Notes: generated by a model not told the origin, from the letters alone. Positions 1-9,470 are shown, counted from the stretch's first letter. The stretch is 64,000 nucleotides of DNA from Oscillospiraceae bacterium (GCA_015065425.1 SVQH01000012.1:6483-70482); one strand, 5' to 3'. A program made the numbers and translations.

Positions 1-375
1 GCTGAATTGGAAAAGCAGGGACTTGAAGATGTTAATCTACTCCCGATTTTTTATGGTAAAAATTGCAAATTGGAATTGTTAGAGCAATGTAACAATGAGC
101 ATTACAATTTGAATTTCAGTTTTACTGATTTTGAAGTTTCAGGCTACATTTCAATAAGAAAATATGCCTCTTATGAAAATTCTTTGGACAGTATTAATCT
201 CTATTCTGATGTTGAGCAAATAAAGCAAATTAATATTAACGGAACAGATGTAATTATAGCTTCTTCAACTGATTCAAAAACTGTCGCATATTATAATAAA
301 GGTAATAGCACCTATAGAGTTATGTTTAAAAATTTGTCTTTTGATGAAGTAATCAATATACTTCAAAATTCATAA
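1..375 (+). CDS. C-terminal part of a hypothetical protein, possibly DUF4367-like
   Basis: The reading frame is open from base 1, so the true start lies upstream; 124 codons are visible before the TAA. The fragment has no signal peptide or membrane helix. Its pattern of beta strands, with a late ING-x-V-x-I segment followed by a Y/N-rich strand and a short final helix (FDEVINIL), resembles the DUF4367 domain found at the outer end of many clostridial anti-sigma-like or lipoprotein genes. That resemblance is by eye only. It ends 12 bases before the next start, and the AAGGAGA of the next gene overlaps its stop codon, so the two are probably co-transcribed. Confidence 0.5.
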   Translation, partial: AELEKQGLEDVNLLPIFYGKNCKLELLEQCNNEHYNLNFSFTDFEVSGYISIRKYASYENSLDSINLYSDVEQIKQININGTDVIIASSTDSKTVAYYNKGNSTYRVMFKNLSFDEVINILQNS

Positions 376-387
376 GGAGATTGAATT

Positions 388-888
388 ATGACAAAAATAA
401 TTAAATCAATACTTGTTATTGTTTTGTGTTTAATTTCTTTTTTTAATGTACAGGCTTTTGCTTTTGAAAAAAATGATATTGAAGTGCAGGATATTTTTCT
501 GTCACAGGATAAAATAAATGAAATCCTTGCCAAGGGTAATACTTATACGGCACCGGAACGTGCAACAGGTCTTATTTTTGACGGTGCATTTTCTATAAAT
601 AATGACTATAAGCTTCTTCAGTTTGTGGCATTGATGGATTGCGATCCCGATGTCATAAGATGCGGCTTTGAGGATATCATTGTTCAAAGAAGGGCTTCGT
701 CCTCGGACTCATGGTCTTTTTATTATCAGTTTGATGATGATATTGTCGATTATTGCAGTCACTCAACAATTAAAGCCGTTACAACCGTAAAAGGCTATGA
801 ATACAGAGTAATCTGCACATTATATGCAAAAAAGAATTTTTTCAGCGTTCAGAGAATTTTTGTTGAAACCAATATTATAGCTTGGTAA
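388..888 (+). CDS. Small secreted protein of unknown function
   Basis: The protein has 166 residues. A clear signal peptide comes first (MTKIIKS, then a hydrophobic core at about residues 8-20 and a likely cleavage after the AFA near residue 26), so the protein is exported. The mature part of about 140 residues looks like a single beta-rich domain with three cysteines near CDPDVIRC and ICTLY. I do not recognise the family. AAGGAGA lies 8 bases before the ATG. It follows the upstream partial gene closely and is followed by an intrinsic terminator, so it is probably the last gene of that unit. Confidence 0.6.
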   Translation: MTKIIKSILVIVLCLISFFNVQAFAFEKNDIEVQDIFLSQDKINEILAKGNTYTAPERATGLIFDGAFSINNDYKLLQFVALMDCDPDVIRCGFEDIIVQRRASSSDSWSFYYQFDDDIVDYCSHSTIKAVTTVKGYEYRVICTLYAKKNFFSVQRIFVETNIIAW

Positions 889-908
889 GAAGATTTTTTA
901 CCGCCTTC

Positions 909-936
909 AGTACCTGAGAAATCAGGTGCTTTTTCT
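909..936 (+). terminator. Intrinsic terminator after the secreted protein gene
   Basis: ACCTGA-GAAA-TCAGGT forms a 6-bp stem with a GAAA tetraloop, followed by GCTTTTTC. It separates the upstream unit from the pfl promoter. Confidence 0.7.
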
Positions 937-984
937 GACATTATCAGCGGATGGGTGCGGTATAATATTCTGTTTCAATTATTG

Positions 985-1013
985 TTGACTTTTGGCGGCT
1001 TTCGTTGTATAAT
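985..1013 (+). promoter_or_regulatory. Promoter of the pflB leader
   Basis: TTGACT (985-990), a 17-base spacer and TATAAT (1008-1013) form a near-consensus housekeeping promoter. Transcription would begin near 1020, about 10 bases before the riboswitch aptamer. Confidence 0.8.
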
Positions 1014-1030
1014 AGCTTATGGATTTTTAC

Positions 1031-1137
1031 ATGACTGACGGATTTCGCGGTGTACCGCGGTGGAGTGTAAAAATTTTATTGCCGACCGTCTGGGCACAAT
1101 CAGTTTGTGAAATCTGATTGTGTCCCTTTTTCTTTTT
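1031..1137 (+). promoter_or_regulatory. ZTP (pfl-motif) riboswitch with overlapping terminator
   Basis: The leader carries the conserved parts of the pfl RNA motif in order. ACTGACGG (1034-1041) can pair with CCGTC (1086-1090). A small hairpin CGCGG-TGTA-CCGCG follows (1046-1059), then GTGGAGTG (1060-1067, matching the family's GGGGAGYG), then GCCGACCGTCTGGGCA (1081-1096, matching GCCGYCUGGGCA). The GGGCA forms the start of a strong terminator: GGG-CACAATCAG (1092-1103) pairs with CTGATTGTG-T-CCC (1114-1126), followed by TTTTTCTTTTT. Known members bind ZTP or ZMP, which accumulate when 10-formyl-tetrahydrofolate runs short, and allow read-through. The match is by eye, and covariance-model confirmation is lacking. 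Confidence 0.85.
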
Positions 1138-1198
1138 AAGGAAAGGGAAAAGGGATATTCCGTTTACGGAAAATGAATTCGGAAGAGAGGAAAACAAT

Positions 1199-3430
1199 AT
1201 GAAACATGATAACTGGCTCGGATTCAGAGAAGGTGTCTGGCAGGAAACAATCAATGTAAGAGATTTTATTCAGTTGAACTACAAGGAATATAAGGGTGAC
1301 GACAGCTTCCTTGCAGGTCCTACAAAGAGAACCGAAGAGCTTATGTCAACGGTTCAGGAATTATTCCGTAAAGAAAGAAAAAACGGCGGTGTGCTCAGTG
1401 TTGATACGGATACCGTATCCTCACTTACAAGCTATAAGCCCGGATATATTGACAAGGAAAAAGAACTTATTTTCGGTATGCAGACCGACAGCCCTCTTAA
1501 AAGAGGTGTAAACCCCTTCGGAGGAATCAGAATGGCTCGTCAGGCTTGTGCTGCTTACGGATACCGTCTCAGTGATAAGGTTGAGGATGAATTCCGTTTC
1601 AGAACAACTCACAATGACGGTGTTTTCAGAGCCTATGCAGATGAAATGCGTCTTGCAAGAAAAAGCCATATTATAACAGGTCTTCCCGATGCTTACGGCA
1701 GAGGAAGAATAATAGGTGACTACAGAAGAGTGGCTCTTTACGGTGTAGACAGACTTATAGCAGAAAAATTGAAGGACAAAAAGGCTTTGGCTGATAAGCC
1801 TTATATAGTAGAAAACATCCGTCTTTCCGAAGAACTGTTCCAGCAGATAACTTTCCTGGGCTTCCTTAAGGAAATGGCGGCTATGTATGGTTTTGATATT
1901 TCCGAGCCTGCAAAGGATGCAAAAGAAGCTATTCAGTGGACATATTTCGGTTATCTCGGTGCTATAAAAGAGCAGAACGGTGCCGCAATGAGCCTTGGAA
2001 GAGTCAGCACTTTCTTTGATATTTATATTGAAAGAGACATTGAAAGAGGAATTCTCACAGAAGAAGGTGCACAGGAGCTTATGGACGATTTCGTTATGAA
2101 GCTCCGTATTGCAAGACATCTTCGTACCCCTGAATATAACGAGCTTTTCGGTGGCGATCCCATGTGGATAACAGAGGGTGTCGGCGGTATGGGTAATGAC
2201 GGCAGAACCCTTGTTACAAAGAACTCCTTCAGAATGCTCAATACTCTTTATACCCTCGGAAGCTCCTCCGAACCCAACCTCACTGTATTATGGTCAAATG
2301 ACCTTCCCGAAAACTTCAAGAAATTCTGTGCAAAGGTTTCTTGTGATACGGATTCAATACAGTATGAAAATGACGATGTAATGCGACCTCTTCACGGTGA
2401 CGATTATGCAATAGCCTGCTGTGTTTCCGCTATGGAAGTGGGTAAGCAGATGCAGTTTTTCGGAGCAAGATGCAATCTTGCAAAGCTTCTTTTAGTTGCT
2501 ATAAACGGCGGATTTGATACCACAAGCGGAATACACATAGGTCCACAGATGCCTGTAATGGACACGGAAACTCTTGATTTTGACGAGGTAATGGAGCGTT
2601 ACAATATTTATATTGAGTGGCTGAGTAAACTCTATGTTAATACCATGAATGTCATTCATTATATGCACGATAAGTACGCTTATGAAAAGACACAGATGGC
2701 TTTGCACGATACGGAAGTTACCCGTTTTATGGCATTCGGTGTTGCAGGCTTCTCCGTTGTTGCTGATTCACTCAGTGCAATCAAATATGCAAAGGTTCAC
2801 CCTGTGAAGGATGAACTGGGATACATCACAGACTTTAAAACGGAGGGCAATTTCCCCAAATACGGAAATGATGATGACAGGGTTGACTTTATTGCCCGTG
2901 ATATGGCTCATAAGGTTATAACGGAACTCCGAAAAACTCCCGCATACAGGGATGCAATTCATACTCTTTCCGTGCTTACCATCACTTCAAACGTTATGTA
3001 CGGCAAGCACACGGGTGCTACTCCCGACGGAAGAAAAGCAGGCACCCCCTTTGCACCCGGTGCAAACCCCATGCACAACCGTGAAGAAAACGGTGCGTTG
3101 GCTTCACTTAACTCTGTGGCTAAAATACGCTATGAGGACTGCCGTGACGGTATTTCAAATACCTTCTCCATAACTCCTGATGCTCTCGGCAAAAATGAGG
3201 AGGAGAGAATAAATAACCTTGTGAACATTCTTGACGGATATTTCCTCAAAAAGGCACATCACATAAATGTAAATGTGCTCAACCGTGAAACTCTCATAAA
3301 AGCTTATGAAGACCCCGAAGCCTTCCCGAACCTTACCATCCGTGTATCAGGCTATGCAGTTAATTTTAATAAGCTCTCCCGTGAACAGCAGCGTGAAGTT
3401 ATAAGCCGTACCTTCCACGAAAGCTTATGA
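1199..3430 (+). CDS. pflB: Formate C-acetyltransferase (pyruvate formate-lyase)
   Basis: Converts pyruvate and CoA to acetyl-CoA and formate in the anaerobic cytoplasm. The protein is 743 residues, close to the family's usual 740-760. The paired catalytic cysteines are Cys407-Cys408 in IACCVSAM, and the radical glycine is Gly718 in RVSGYAVNF near the C-terminus. I use the ATG at 1199, preceded by GAGAGG, because it gives the normal PFL N-terminus; the longer frame from 1118 would begin inside the terminator tract of the riboswitch. The stop overlaps the pflA start (ATGA), so the two are translationally coupled. The ZTP riboswitch upstream ties formate production to one-carbon folate supply. 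Confidence 0.97.
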   Translation: MKHDNWLGFREGVWQETINVRDFIQLNYKEYKGDDSFLAGPTKRTEELMSTVQELFRKERKNGGVLSVDTDTVSSLTSYKPGYIDKEKELIFGMQTDSPLKRGVNPFGGIRMARQACAAYGYRLSDKVEDEFRFRTTHNDGVFRAYADEMRLARKSHIITGLPDAYGRGRIIGDYRRVALYGVDRLIAEKLKDKKALADKPYIVENIRLSEELFQQITFLGFLKEMAAMYGFDISEPAKDAKEAIQWTYFGYLGAIKEQNGAAMSLGRVSTFFDIYIERDIERGILTEEGAQELMDDFVMKLRIARHLRTPEYNELFGGDPMWITEGVGGMGNDGRTLVTKNSFRMLNTLYTLGSSSEPNLTVLWSNDLPENFKKFCAKVSCDTDSIQYENDDVMRPLHGDDYAIACCVSAMEVGKQMQFFGARCNLAKLLLVAINGGFDTTSGIHIGPQMPVMDTETLDFDEVMERYNIYIEWLSKLYVNTMNVIHYMHDKYAYEKTQMALHDTEVTRFMAFGVAGFSVVADSLSAIKYAKVHPVKDELGYITDFKTEGNFPKYGNDDDRVDFIARDMAHKVITELRKTPAYRDAIHTLSVLTITSNVMYGKHTGATPDGRKAGTPFAPGANPMHNREENGALASLNSVAKIRYEDCRDGISNTFSITPDALGKNEEERINNLVNILDGYFLKKAHHINVNVLNRETLIKAYEDPEAFPNLTIRVSGYAVNFNKLSREQQREVISRTFHESL

Positions 3431-4140
3431 TAAAAGGAAAAGTTCATTCTCTTCAGAGTCTCGGCACTGTGGACGGCCCCGGAGTTCGTTTTGTTGTGTT
3501 TTTTCAGGGATGCCCTCTTCGGTGTAAATGCTGTCACAATCCCGATACCTGGGATGCAGAGGGCGGCACGGAATACACTCCCGAAGAAATAGTAAACAAG
3601 GTATTGAGATATAAGGCTTATTTCGGCAAAGAGGGCGGAATTACCCTTTCCGGCGGCGAACCTCTGCTTCAGCCTGAATTCGCCCTTGAAATTTTCCGTC
3701 TTTGCCACGAAAACGGAATAAACACCTGTCTTGATACCTCGGGGTGTATATTGACCGACAAAGTAAAAGCCTTGCTTGCGGAAACCGACAGAGTGCTTCT
3801 GGATTTTAAGTATACAAGTGACGAAGAGTATAAAGAAAACGTCGGCTGTTCCATTAAACCGACAGTGGATTTTCTTACATATCTCAATGAGAAAAATATT
3901 CCGGTAACTGTCAGACAAGTTATAATTCCCACTGTAAATGACAGCGAAGAGAATATTTTGAAACTGAAAAATATAATAAAAAAGTACCCCGTCATTGACA
4001 AAACGGAGCTTCTTCCTTTCAGAAAAATATGTTCTGTAAAGTACGAAAATATGGGGATAGATTTTCCCTTCGGACATCTCCCCGAAGCCGACAAAGAGCT
4101 TATAGGAAAGTTTTATAAAATCCTTGAAACAGCACCGTAA
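3427..4140 (+). CDS. pflA: Pyruvate formate-lyase activating enzyme
   Basis: Radical SAM enzyme that abstracts a hydrogen from the glycine of PFL to make the active radical enzyme. The 237-residue protein has the cluster-binding motif C29-x3-C33-x2-C36 in [12 protein letters not shown], the VDGPGVRF approach strand typical of PFL activases, and SGGEPLLQP for SAM binding. It lacks the ferredoxin-like insert of other glycyl-radical activases, as expected for PflA. Its ATG overlaps the pflB stop codon by four bases, and a terminator overlaps its last codons. Confidence 0.96.
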   Translation: MIKGKVHSLQSLGTVDGPGVRFVVFFQGCPLRCKCCHNPDTWDAEGGTEYTPEEIVNKVLRYKAYFGKEGGITLSGGEPLLQPEFALEIFRLCHENGINTCLDTSGCILTDKVKALLAETDRVLLDFKYTSDEEYKENVGCSIKPTVDFLTYLNEKNIPVTVRQVIIPTVNDSEENILKLKNIIKKYPVIDKTELLPFRKICSVKYENMGIDFPFGHLPEADKELIGKFYKILETAP

Positions 4141-4156
4141 AAAGTGCTGTTTTTTG
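4127..4156 (+). terminator. Intrinsic terminator of pflB-pflA
   Basis: AAACAGCAC (4127-4135) pairs with GTGCTGTTT (4144-4152), followed by TTT. The stem begins inside the last pflA codons. Confidence 0.85.
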
Positions 4157-4185
4157 TTTACATTCAATGCATATTCGTTTATAAT
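4157..4185 (+). promoter_or_regulatory. Promoter of the GH35 gene
   Basis: TTTACA (4157-4162), 17 bases, TATAAT (4180-4185). It begins immediately after the pflA terminator. Confidence 0.75.
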
Positions 4186-4231
4186 AAAAACAATCACAAA
4201 ATTATAATTCAGTTATCCGGGTGGGAATATT

Positions 4232-5968
4232 ATGACATTTAAAATTGTAAAAAATGAATTTATAAAAGACGGGAAGCCCGTAAAGCTTATTTCCGGTGCG
4301 GTGCATTATTTCCGCAATATGCCCGATACATGGGAGGATATATTCAAAAAGCTTCTTGCAATGGGTTGTAACTGTGTTGAGACCTATTGTGCATGGAATA
4401 TGCATGAGAAACAGCCCGGAGTGTTTGACTTTTCGGGTATCCTTGACATCGGTAGATTTATAAAAACCGCAGGGGATATGGGACTTATGGCAATAGTAAG
4501 ACCGGGACCTTATATCTGTTCCGAATGGGAGTTTGGCGGACTGCCTTGGTGGATACAGACGGATGAAGACATGGAAATACGCTGTATGAATCCGAAATAT
4601 ATCAGGTGCTTTGACCGCTATCTCGACCGTCTGTGTACCGAAATAAAGCCGTATCTTGTAACCAACGGCGGTAATATTATAATGGTACAGTGCGAGAATG
4701 AATACGGCTATTACGGTGATGATAAGGAGTATCTCAATTATCTCAAAGAGGGATTTATGAAAAGAGGAATTGATGTACCGCTGTTTACATCAGACGGAAC
4801 ATCCGAGAGTGATATTTTAGACGGTGCCATTGACGGATGTCTTGCAACTCTCAATTTCGGCTCCCGCGTAGAAGAAAATTTTAAAGCCCATGATAAACTT
4901 TTCCCCGAAAGTCCTAAAATGTGCATGGAAATGTGGAACGGCTGGTTTGATGCATGGGGAGACGAAAAGCACCACACAACATCTGCTGAAGACTATGCAA
5001 AGGTCGTTGACGATATGCTGAAGCGTGGACACCTTAATATGTATATGTTTATAGGCGGCACCAATTTCGGCTTTACATCGGGTGCTAATCATTATGAAAA
5101 ATTTCTCCCCGATGTTACAAGCTATGATTATGACGCGTGTCTTTCTGAATGCGGTGATGTTACACCTAAATATATGGCTGTTCGTGAGGTTATCAAAAAA
5201 TACATAGACTATCCGCTTCCCGAAATACCTTCAGACCGTGAGAAAAAGGCTTACGGTAAGGTAGAGCTTTCCGAAAAAACAGGCTTTTTCAGTTCCCTTA
5301 ATAATCTTTCTTCTCCCATACATTCCGATGTTCCCAAATGTATGGAAAAATACGGTTTTGGCTACGGTTATATTGCATATAAAACAAAACTTAACCGTGA
5401 TTATGAAAAAGTAAAGCTTACCTTTGAAACCCTCGGAGACAGAGCACAGATTTATATTAATGACAATCTTATTGATATTCTCTATATAAACGATTCCCTT
5501 GAAACAACATTTTCTGCAAAAGCAGGGGACACTCTTACCGTCCTTTGCGAAAATATGGGCAGAACAAACTTCGGCTCTAAGATGATGCGTAAAAAGGGTA
5601 TTGCGGGAAGATGCCTTATTGATGACAGAATACATTTCCATTGGGATGTCTATCCGCTTCCTATGGATAATCTTGATAAGCTTGTGTTTTCTGATGATGA
5701 TTTCAATGAGAAATCCGCATTCTACAGAGGATATTTTGATATAGATGAGTGTAAAGATACCTTCTTAAAGCTTGACAATTTTACAAAAGGCTTTGTTACA
5801 ATAAACGGATTCAATCTCGGCAGATATTGGGAAATCGGTCCTCAGAAAACTCTGTATGTTCCTGCCTCGGTTCTTAAAAACGGCAGAAATGAAATTATAG
5901 TATTTGAATCCGACGGCATAAAAGGAAAAGCGGAAGCAGAATTCTGTGACAAACCAATTCTCGGATAA
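4232..5968 (+). CDS. Glycoside hydrolase family 35 beta-galactosidase
   Basis: Retaining exo-beta-galactosidase of about 578 residues. The N-terminal TIM barrel begins with the GH35 signature SGAVHYFRNMP and continues through TYCAWNMHE. The acid/base lies in the ENE motif (residues 155-157, QCENEYGYYG), and the nucleophile is Glu233 in MEMWNGWFDAWG. Two C-terminal jelly-roll modules follow, as in the family; the last is recognisable by GFVTINGFNLGRYWEIGPQKTLYVP. There is no signal peptide, so it acts in the cytoplasm on imported oligosaccharides. It is a single-gene unit with its own promoter and terminator. GGGTGGG serves as the ribosome-binding site. Confidence 0.93.
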   Translation: MTFKIVKNEFIKDGKPVKLISGAVHYFRNMPDTWEDIFKKLLAMGCNCVETYCAWNMHEKQPGVFDFSGILDIGRFIKTAGDMGLMAIVRPGPYICSEWEFGGLPWWIQTDEDMEIRCMNPKYIRCFDRYLDRLCTEIKPYLVTNGGNIIMVQCENEYGYYGDDKEYLNYLKEGFMKRGIDVPLFTSDGTSESDILDGAIDGCLATLNFGSRVEENFKAHDKLFPESPKMCMEMWNGWFDAWGDEKHHTTSAEDYAKVVDDMLKRGHLNMYMFIGGTNFGFTSGANHYEKFLPDVTSYDYDACLSECGDVTPKYMAVREVIKKYIDYPLPEIPSDREKKAYGKVELSEKTGFFSSLNNLSSPIHSDVPKCMEKYGFGYGYIAYKTKLNRDYEKVKLTFETLGDRAQIYINDNLIDILYINDSLETTFSAKAGDTLTVLCENMGRTNFGSKMMRKKGIAGRCLIDDRIHFHWDVYPLPMDNLDKLVFSDDDFNEKSAFYRGYFDIDECKDTFLKLDNFTKGFVTINGFNLGRYWEIGPQKTLYVPASVLKNGRNEIIVFESDGIKGKAEAEFCDKPILG

Positions 5969-5972
5969 TGAC

Positions 5973-6014
5973 AAACGCATTGCACATTTTTATGTATGTG
6001 TGATGCGTTTATTT
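5973..6014 (+). terminator. Intrinsic terminator of the GH35 gene
   Basis: AAACGCAT (5973-5980) pairs with ATGCGTTT (6003-6010), and inner GCACAT/ATGTGT pairing extends the stem; ATTTC follows. Confidence 0.7.
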
Positions 6015-6024
6015 CAATTTTTTG

Positions 6025-6053
6025 TTGCATTTGATAAATTATATCTGTATAAT
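6025..6053 (+). promoter_or_regulatory. Promoter of the YfcC-type transporter gene
   Basis: TTGCAT (6025-6030), 17 bases, TATAAT (6048-6053). Confidence 0.65.
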
Positions 6054-6082
6054 TATTCTATAAATTTGTAAGGAGATTGTAC

Positions 6083-7564
6083 ATGAGTGAAATTGAGAAA
6101 AAGAAAGCTGATGGCTTACATATTGATAAAAAGACTATAATCAGCATAACTGCCATTCTTTTAGCAGTGTATATTTTTGCAGGTGTGCTGACACAGGTAA
6201 TGCCGAGAGGTGAGTACAATACCTTTGTTGATGAGGATACGGGTAAAGCATCAATTACAGCGGAAAGTGAATACACCCCCCTTGAAGATTATGCCATGCC
6301 TTTGTGGAAAATCGTAACTGCTCCCGTAATGGTCTTTGTCGATGCCGAGACAAGAGATACGGGCATGACCGGACTGCTGATAATCGCATTCATTGTGCTT
6401 ATGGGCGGAACGTTTTTACTGCTTGACCGATGCGGAGTTCTGAAATACCTTGTGGCTGTTGTAATAAAGAAATTTTCTCACAGAAAATATCTTCTTATGG
6501 CAGTGCTGATATTTTTCTGTATGGCACTGGCATCTACTGCAGGTATTCTGGAGGAAAGTGTCACCCTTGTGCCCTTTGCTGTTGCAATTTCGCTGGCACT
6601 CGGCTGGGACTCTATGGTAGGGCTCGGTATGAGTCTTATTTCTGTAGCCTTCGGCTTTACTGCCGCAACCTTCAATCCCTTTAATGTAATGACCGTACAA
6701 AAGCTTGCAGGCGACGTAGAAATATATTCGGGACTCTGGCTTCGTCTCGTAGTTTTTGTTCTTGTATATCTCGGGCTTTACGGCTTTTTGTTCATGTATG
6801 CAAGAAGAATTGAAAAGCATCCCGAAAAAAGCCTTTCTTATGAAAGTGATAAAGTCTTAAGAGAAAAATATACTGTTGCTGATGTGGATGCTGTTTTTAA
6901 TGACAAAACCACCTCAAAAGCCGGAAAAGCTTTTATGATATGCCTTCTTCTTGCCTTTGTTGCAATCGTTACCGATTTTGTGACAGGTGCAGGCGGTGTT
7001 TTATCTATGGGCGGTATCGCCGTATTCTTTGTTGCAGGCGGTATTTCTGCGGCATTTATAACAGGACTTCGCGGAAAGAAACTGTTGTCAGGCTTTTCGC
7101 AGGGAATAAAAACAGTTGCCCCTGCAATTCCTCTTATTCTGATAGTCATTTCAGTGGCATATATTCTCAACACGGGAAAAATAATGCACACCATTCTCTA
7201 TTATATTTATTCTATGATTGAGGGAATGAACCCTTATGCAGCCATTCTTCTCATTTTCCTCTTTATTGCACTTCTTGAGTTTTTTGTAGGCTCAGGAACG
7301 GCAAAGGCGTTTCTTGTTATGCCCCTTGTGCTTCCCCTGGCTCATCTTATCGGTATCAGCTCAAACAGCGTTGTTTTATCCTTCTGCCTTGCCGACGGTT
7401 TTACCAATCTTTTGTATCCAACAAGCGGTATTATGATAATTGCTATTGGTATAGTAGGTGTATCATACACAAAATGGCTGAAATTCTCATGGCCGCTGTT
7501 TGTTATAGAAGGAATAATCTCCGTGGTAATTATGCTGCTTGCTGTGTTTATCGGATACACATAA
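6083..7564 (+). CDS. YfcC-family (C4-dicarboxylate anaerobic carrier-like) membrane transporter
   Basis: Integral membrane protein of 493 residues with about 12 hydrophobic helices, starting near residue 18. Family features are VLTQVMPRGEYN after helix 1, the GLLIIAFIVLMGGTFLLLDRCG helix region and the conserved C-terminal stretch GSGTAKAFLVMPLVLPLAHLIG followed by LADGFTNLLYPTSG. YfcC/DcuC-like carriers move organic anions or amino acids; the substrate cannot be read from the sequence. AAGGAG lies 7 bases before the ATG at 6083, so I prefer that start over the TTG six bases earlier. It stands alone with its own promoter and no obvious catabolic partner. Confidence 0.85.
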   Translation: MSEIEKKKADGLHIDKKTIISITAILLAVYIFAGVLTQVMPRGEYNTFVDEDTGKASITAESEYTPLEDYAMPLWKIVTAPVMVFVDAETRDTGMTGLLIIAFIVLMGGTFLLLDRCGVLKYLVAVVIKKFSHRKYLLMAVLIFFCMALASTAGILEESVTLVPFAVAISLALGWDSMVGLGMSLISVAFGFTAATFNPFNVMTVQKLAGDVEIYSGLWLRLVVFVLVYLGLYGFLFMYARRIEKHPEKSLSYESDKVLREKYTVADVDAVFNDKTTSKAGKAFMICLLLAFVAIVTDFVTGAGGVLSMGGIAVFFVAGGISAAFITGLRGKKLLSGFSQGIKTVAPAIPLILIVISVAYILNTGKIMHTILYYIYSMIEGMNPYAAILLIFLFIALLEFFVGSGTAKAFLVMPLVLPLAHLIGISSNSVVLSFCLADGFTNLLYPTSGIMIIAIGIVGVSYTKWLKFSWPLFVIEGIISVVIMLLAVFIGYT

Positions 7565-7576
7565 TTTATGATTTAC

Positions 7577-7605
7577 TTGACTTACTGTTAAGGTTTTGTT
7601 ATCAT
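7577..7605 (+). promoter_or_regulatory. Promoter of the deacetylase-GH16 pair
   Basis: TTGACT (7577-7582), 17 bases, TATCAT (7600-7605), 33 bases before the ChbG-like start codon. Confidence 0.65.
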
Positions 7606-7637
7606 AAAAATGTATAAATGTTACAAGGAGAAAGTTT

Positions 7638-8522
7638 ATGGCTAAAAAATTCCTTATAATCAATGCCGATGATTTCGGACTTTGTCATTCCGCAAATGAA
7701 GCGGTTATGGATTTGTTTTTATCGGGCAGCATTTTTTCGTCAACTATTATGACACCCTGCCCCGGAGCTCTTGAAGCTATTGAGTTTTCAAAGGCTCACC
7801 CCGAATTTGCAATAGGTGTTCATCTTACCCATACAAATGAGTGGCAGGATAATTTTCCGTGGGGACCCATGACAGACCTTCCCAGTCTTAAGACTCCTGA
7901 AGGCAGAATGTGGCCCGAAAGCGAAGATTTTGAGGCACATTGCGAATATGACGAAGCTGTTAAAGAAACTATCGCTCAGATAGAGTATTGCGAAAATCTC
8001 GGTATGAAGCCTTCTCACATTGACAGCCACATGGGTGCACTTTACGGAATGAACGGAAAGATATTAATGCTTCCCAAAACTCTTGCTGTCTGCGGAAAAA
8101 AAGGCTATCCCTTCAGAATGTTCTCTAAACCTCTTACAGAGCAGTGTCCTCCCGAAGCTCCCGTATGGCTCTTTACCGTTGCCAGTGTTCTTTCCGGAAT
8201 GTTCGGTAAAATGAATAATGTCCCCATGCCCGACTATCTTATATTCCCCGAAAACATAGAAACAGGGGAGACCTATGAGGAGTTCAAGTATAATTTTATT
8301 GAATATCTTATTAAAATTCCCGACGGTATATGTGAAACCTATGTTCATCCTGCAATGCCTACCGATGAAATGAAGTCCATCACAGGTACTTGGCAGAGAA
8401 GATACTGGGAGTATCTTGTAATGAAGGACCCCGAAACCCACGCAGCATTCAAAACTCACGGCATAAAACTCATCAGCTACAGAGATTTGGCTGAAATGAG
8501 AAAGAATAAAAAACAGAAATAA
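7638..8522 (+). CDS. ChbG/YdjC-like carbohydrate deacetylase
   Basis: Predicted metal-dependent deacetylase of 294 residues that removes acetyl groups from N-acetylated oligosaccharides such as chitobiose in known ChbG members. The metal and catalytic motifs are present: Asp11-Asp12 in NADDFGLC, the histidine in GVHLTHTNE, and SHIDSHMGAL. The late YVHPAMP strand is also typical. It has no signal peptide and is therefore cytoplasmic. AAGGAG precedes the start by 8 bases. The GH16 gene follows after 14 bases, so they share a transcript. The true substrate is unknown. Confidence 0.88.
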   Translation: MAKKFLIINADDFGLCHSANEAVMDLFLSGSIFSSTIMTPCPGALEAIEFSKAHPEFAIGVHLTHTNEWQDNFPWGPMTDLPSLKTPEGRMWPESEDFEAHCEYDEAVKETIAQIEYCENLGMKPSHIDSHMGALYGMNGKILMLPKTLAVCGKKGYPFRMFSKPLTEQCPPEAPVWLFTVASVLSGMFGKMNNVPMPDYLIFPENIETGETYEEFKYNFIEYLIKIPDGICETYVHPAMPTDEMKSITGTWQRRYWEYLVMKDPETHAAFKTHGIKLISYRDLAEMRKNKKQK

Positions 8523-8536
8523 AGGAGTATTTTTTT

Positions 8537-9454
8537 ATGGTACAGCTTATTTCCAATATGCTCGGTCTTGTGTTCAGAGAACAGTGGGCACTTCAGAACT
8601 TATTTGACGGAATTGTTGACCTTATTACGGGCGGCGGTGCAAGAGGAATTGTTGCAACATTCATGATGATTATTCAGATGTTTAATATGCTTGCTACAGG
8701 TGCGGCTGTTGATGCATGGGGCCCCGAACTTGACCTTACAGGTTATGAACTCGTATTTGAAGATGAATTTGAAGGCGACAGTCTTGATATGGATGTATGG
8801 GCAACCCGTTCCGAAGGTCCCGGCAGAGGCGGTATCGGTTCATTGGAGCAGGTATCTGTTTCCGACGGTGCCCTTAAAATCACAGGTGAATATCGTGAAG
8901 ACGGTCCCTATGGTGCAGGTTGGTATTGCGGTGCAATAAGTCTCAGAGAATGGTATACAAGAGGGTATTTTGAAATTAAAATGATTTGTGCCCCTTCACC
9001 TGCTTTCTGGTCTGCTTTCTGGCTTCAGGGTGCCGGTTCTTATAATCCCGAAACTTCAAAAGGCGGTATCGGTGCTGTTGAAATTGATATTTGCGAATCC
9101 TTCTACGGTGTTGAAGGCAAAGAAGATGCTTACACACCTGCTATGCATCTTTCAGGTCTTAACGGTTCAACGGAAAACAAGATTTTTTCAAGAAATCTCG
9201 GTTCTTTCAACGGAAATAACATCTACAGTGAATATAATACCTACGGTATGATGTGGACTGAAGAAGAGTATATCTTCTATGTAAACGGTGTTGAAACAGT
9301 CCGTACCGATTTTGGTGACGGTATCTGCGAAAATCCCGAAGAAGTTATAGTTTCCCTTGAAAATCCCCACGCTTCAAAACTTGAAAATGTAAGTAAAGAT
9401 GAAGTTGTTGATATGTATGTTGACTATGTAAGAATTTATCAGCTTGCTGAATAA
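8537..9454 (+). CDS. Glycoside hydrolase family 16 beta-glucanase with an unusual N-terminus
   Basis: Retaining endo-glucanase of the laminarinase/lichenase type, 305 residues. The beta-sandwich catalytic domain spans about residues 70-303. The signature E-I-D-I-C-E places the nucleophile at Glu182, the helper Asp at 184 and the acid/base at Glu187. ELVFEDEFEG and MYVDYVRIYQL are the usual first and last strands. The first 60 residues are odd: no basic n-region, then a hydrophobic stretch at about residues 38-58, so it is not a standard signal peptide and export is uncertain. It is coupled to the ChbG-like gene and ends at a bidirectional terminator. Confidence 0.9.
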   Translation: MVQLISNMLGLVFREQWALQNLFDGIVDLITGGGARGIVATFMMIIQMFNMLATGAAVDAWGPELDLTGYELVFEDEFEGDSLDMDVWATRSEGPGRGGIGSLEQVSVSDGALKITGEYREDGPYGAGWYCGAISLREWYTRGYFEIKMICAPSPAFWSAFWLQGAGSYNPETSKGGIGAVEIDICESFYGVEGKEDAYTPAMHLSGLNGSTENKIFSRNLGSFNGNNIYSEYNTYGMMWTEEEYIFYVNGVETVRTDFGDGICENPEEVIVSLENPHASKLENVSKDEVVDMYVDYVRIYQLAE

Positions 9455-9470
9455 AGAATAAAAAACAATA

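Noticed and set aside
889..1030. A small gene in the gap before the pfl leader
   Set aside because: Only a terminator and the pfl promoter are supported; no frame has a start signal.
1118..1198. Longer frame for pflB beginning at 1118
   Set aside because: It would start inside the riboswitch terminator and lacks a ribosome-binding site; the ATG at 1199 has GAGAGG and gives the usual PFL N-terminus.
1421..2119. 232-codon minus-strand frame opposite pflB
   Set aside because: It is antisense to conserved PFL sequence, with cysteine/serine-rich composition typical of shadow frames.
3352..4197. 281-codon minus-strand frame opposite pflA
   Set aside because: It is the mirror of pflB/pflA codons, with no ribosome-binding site, and pflA is unmistakable.
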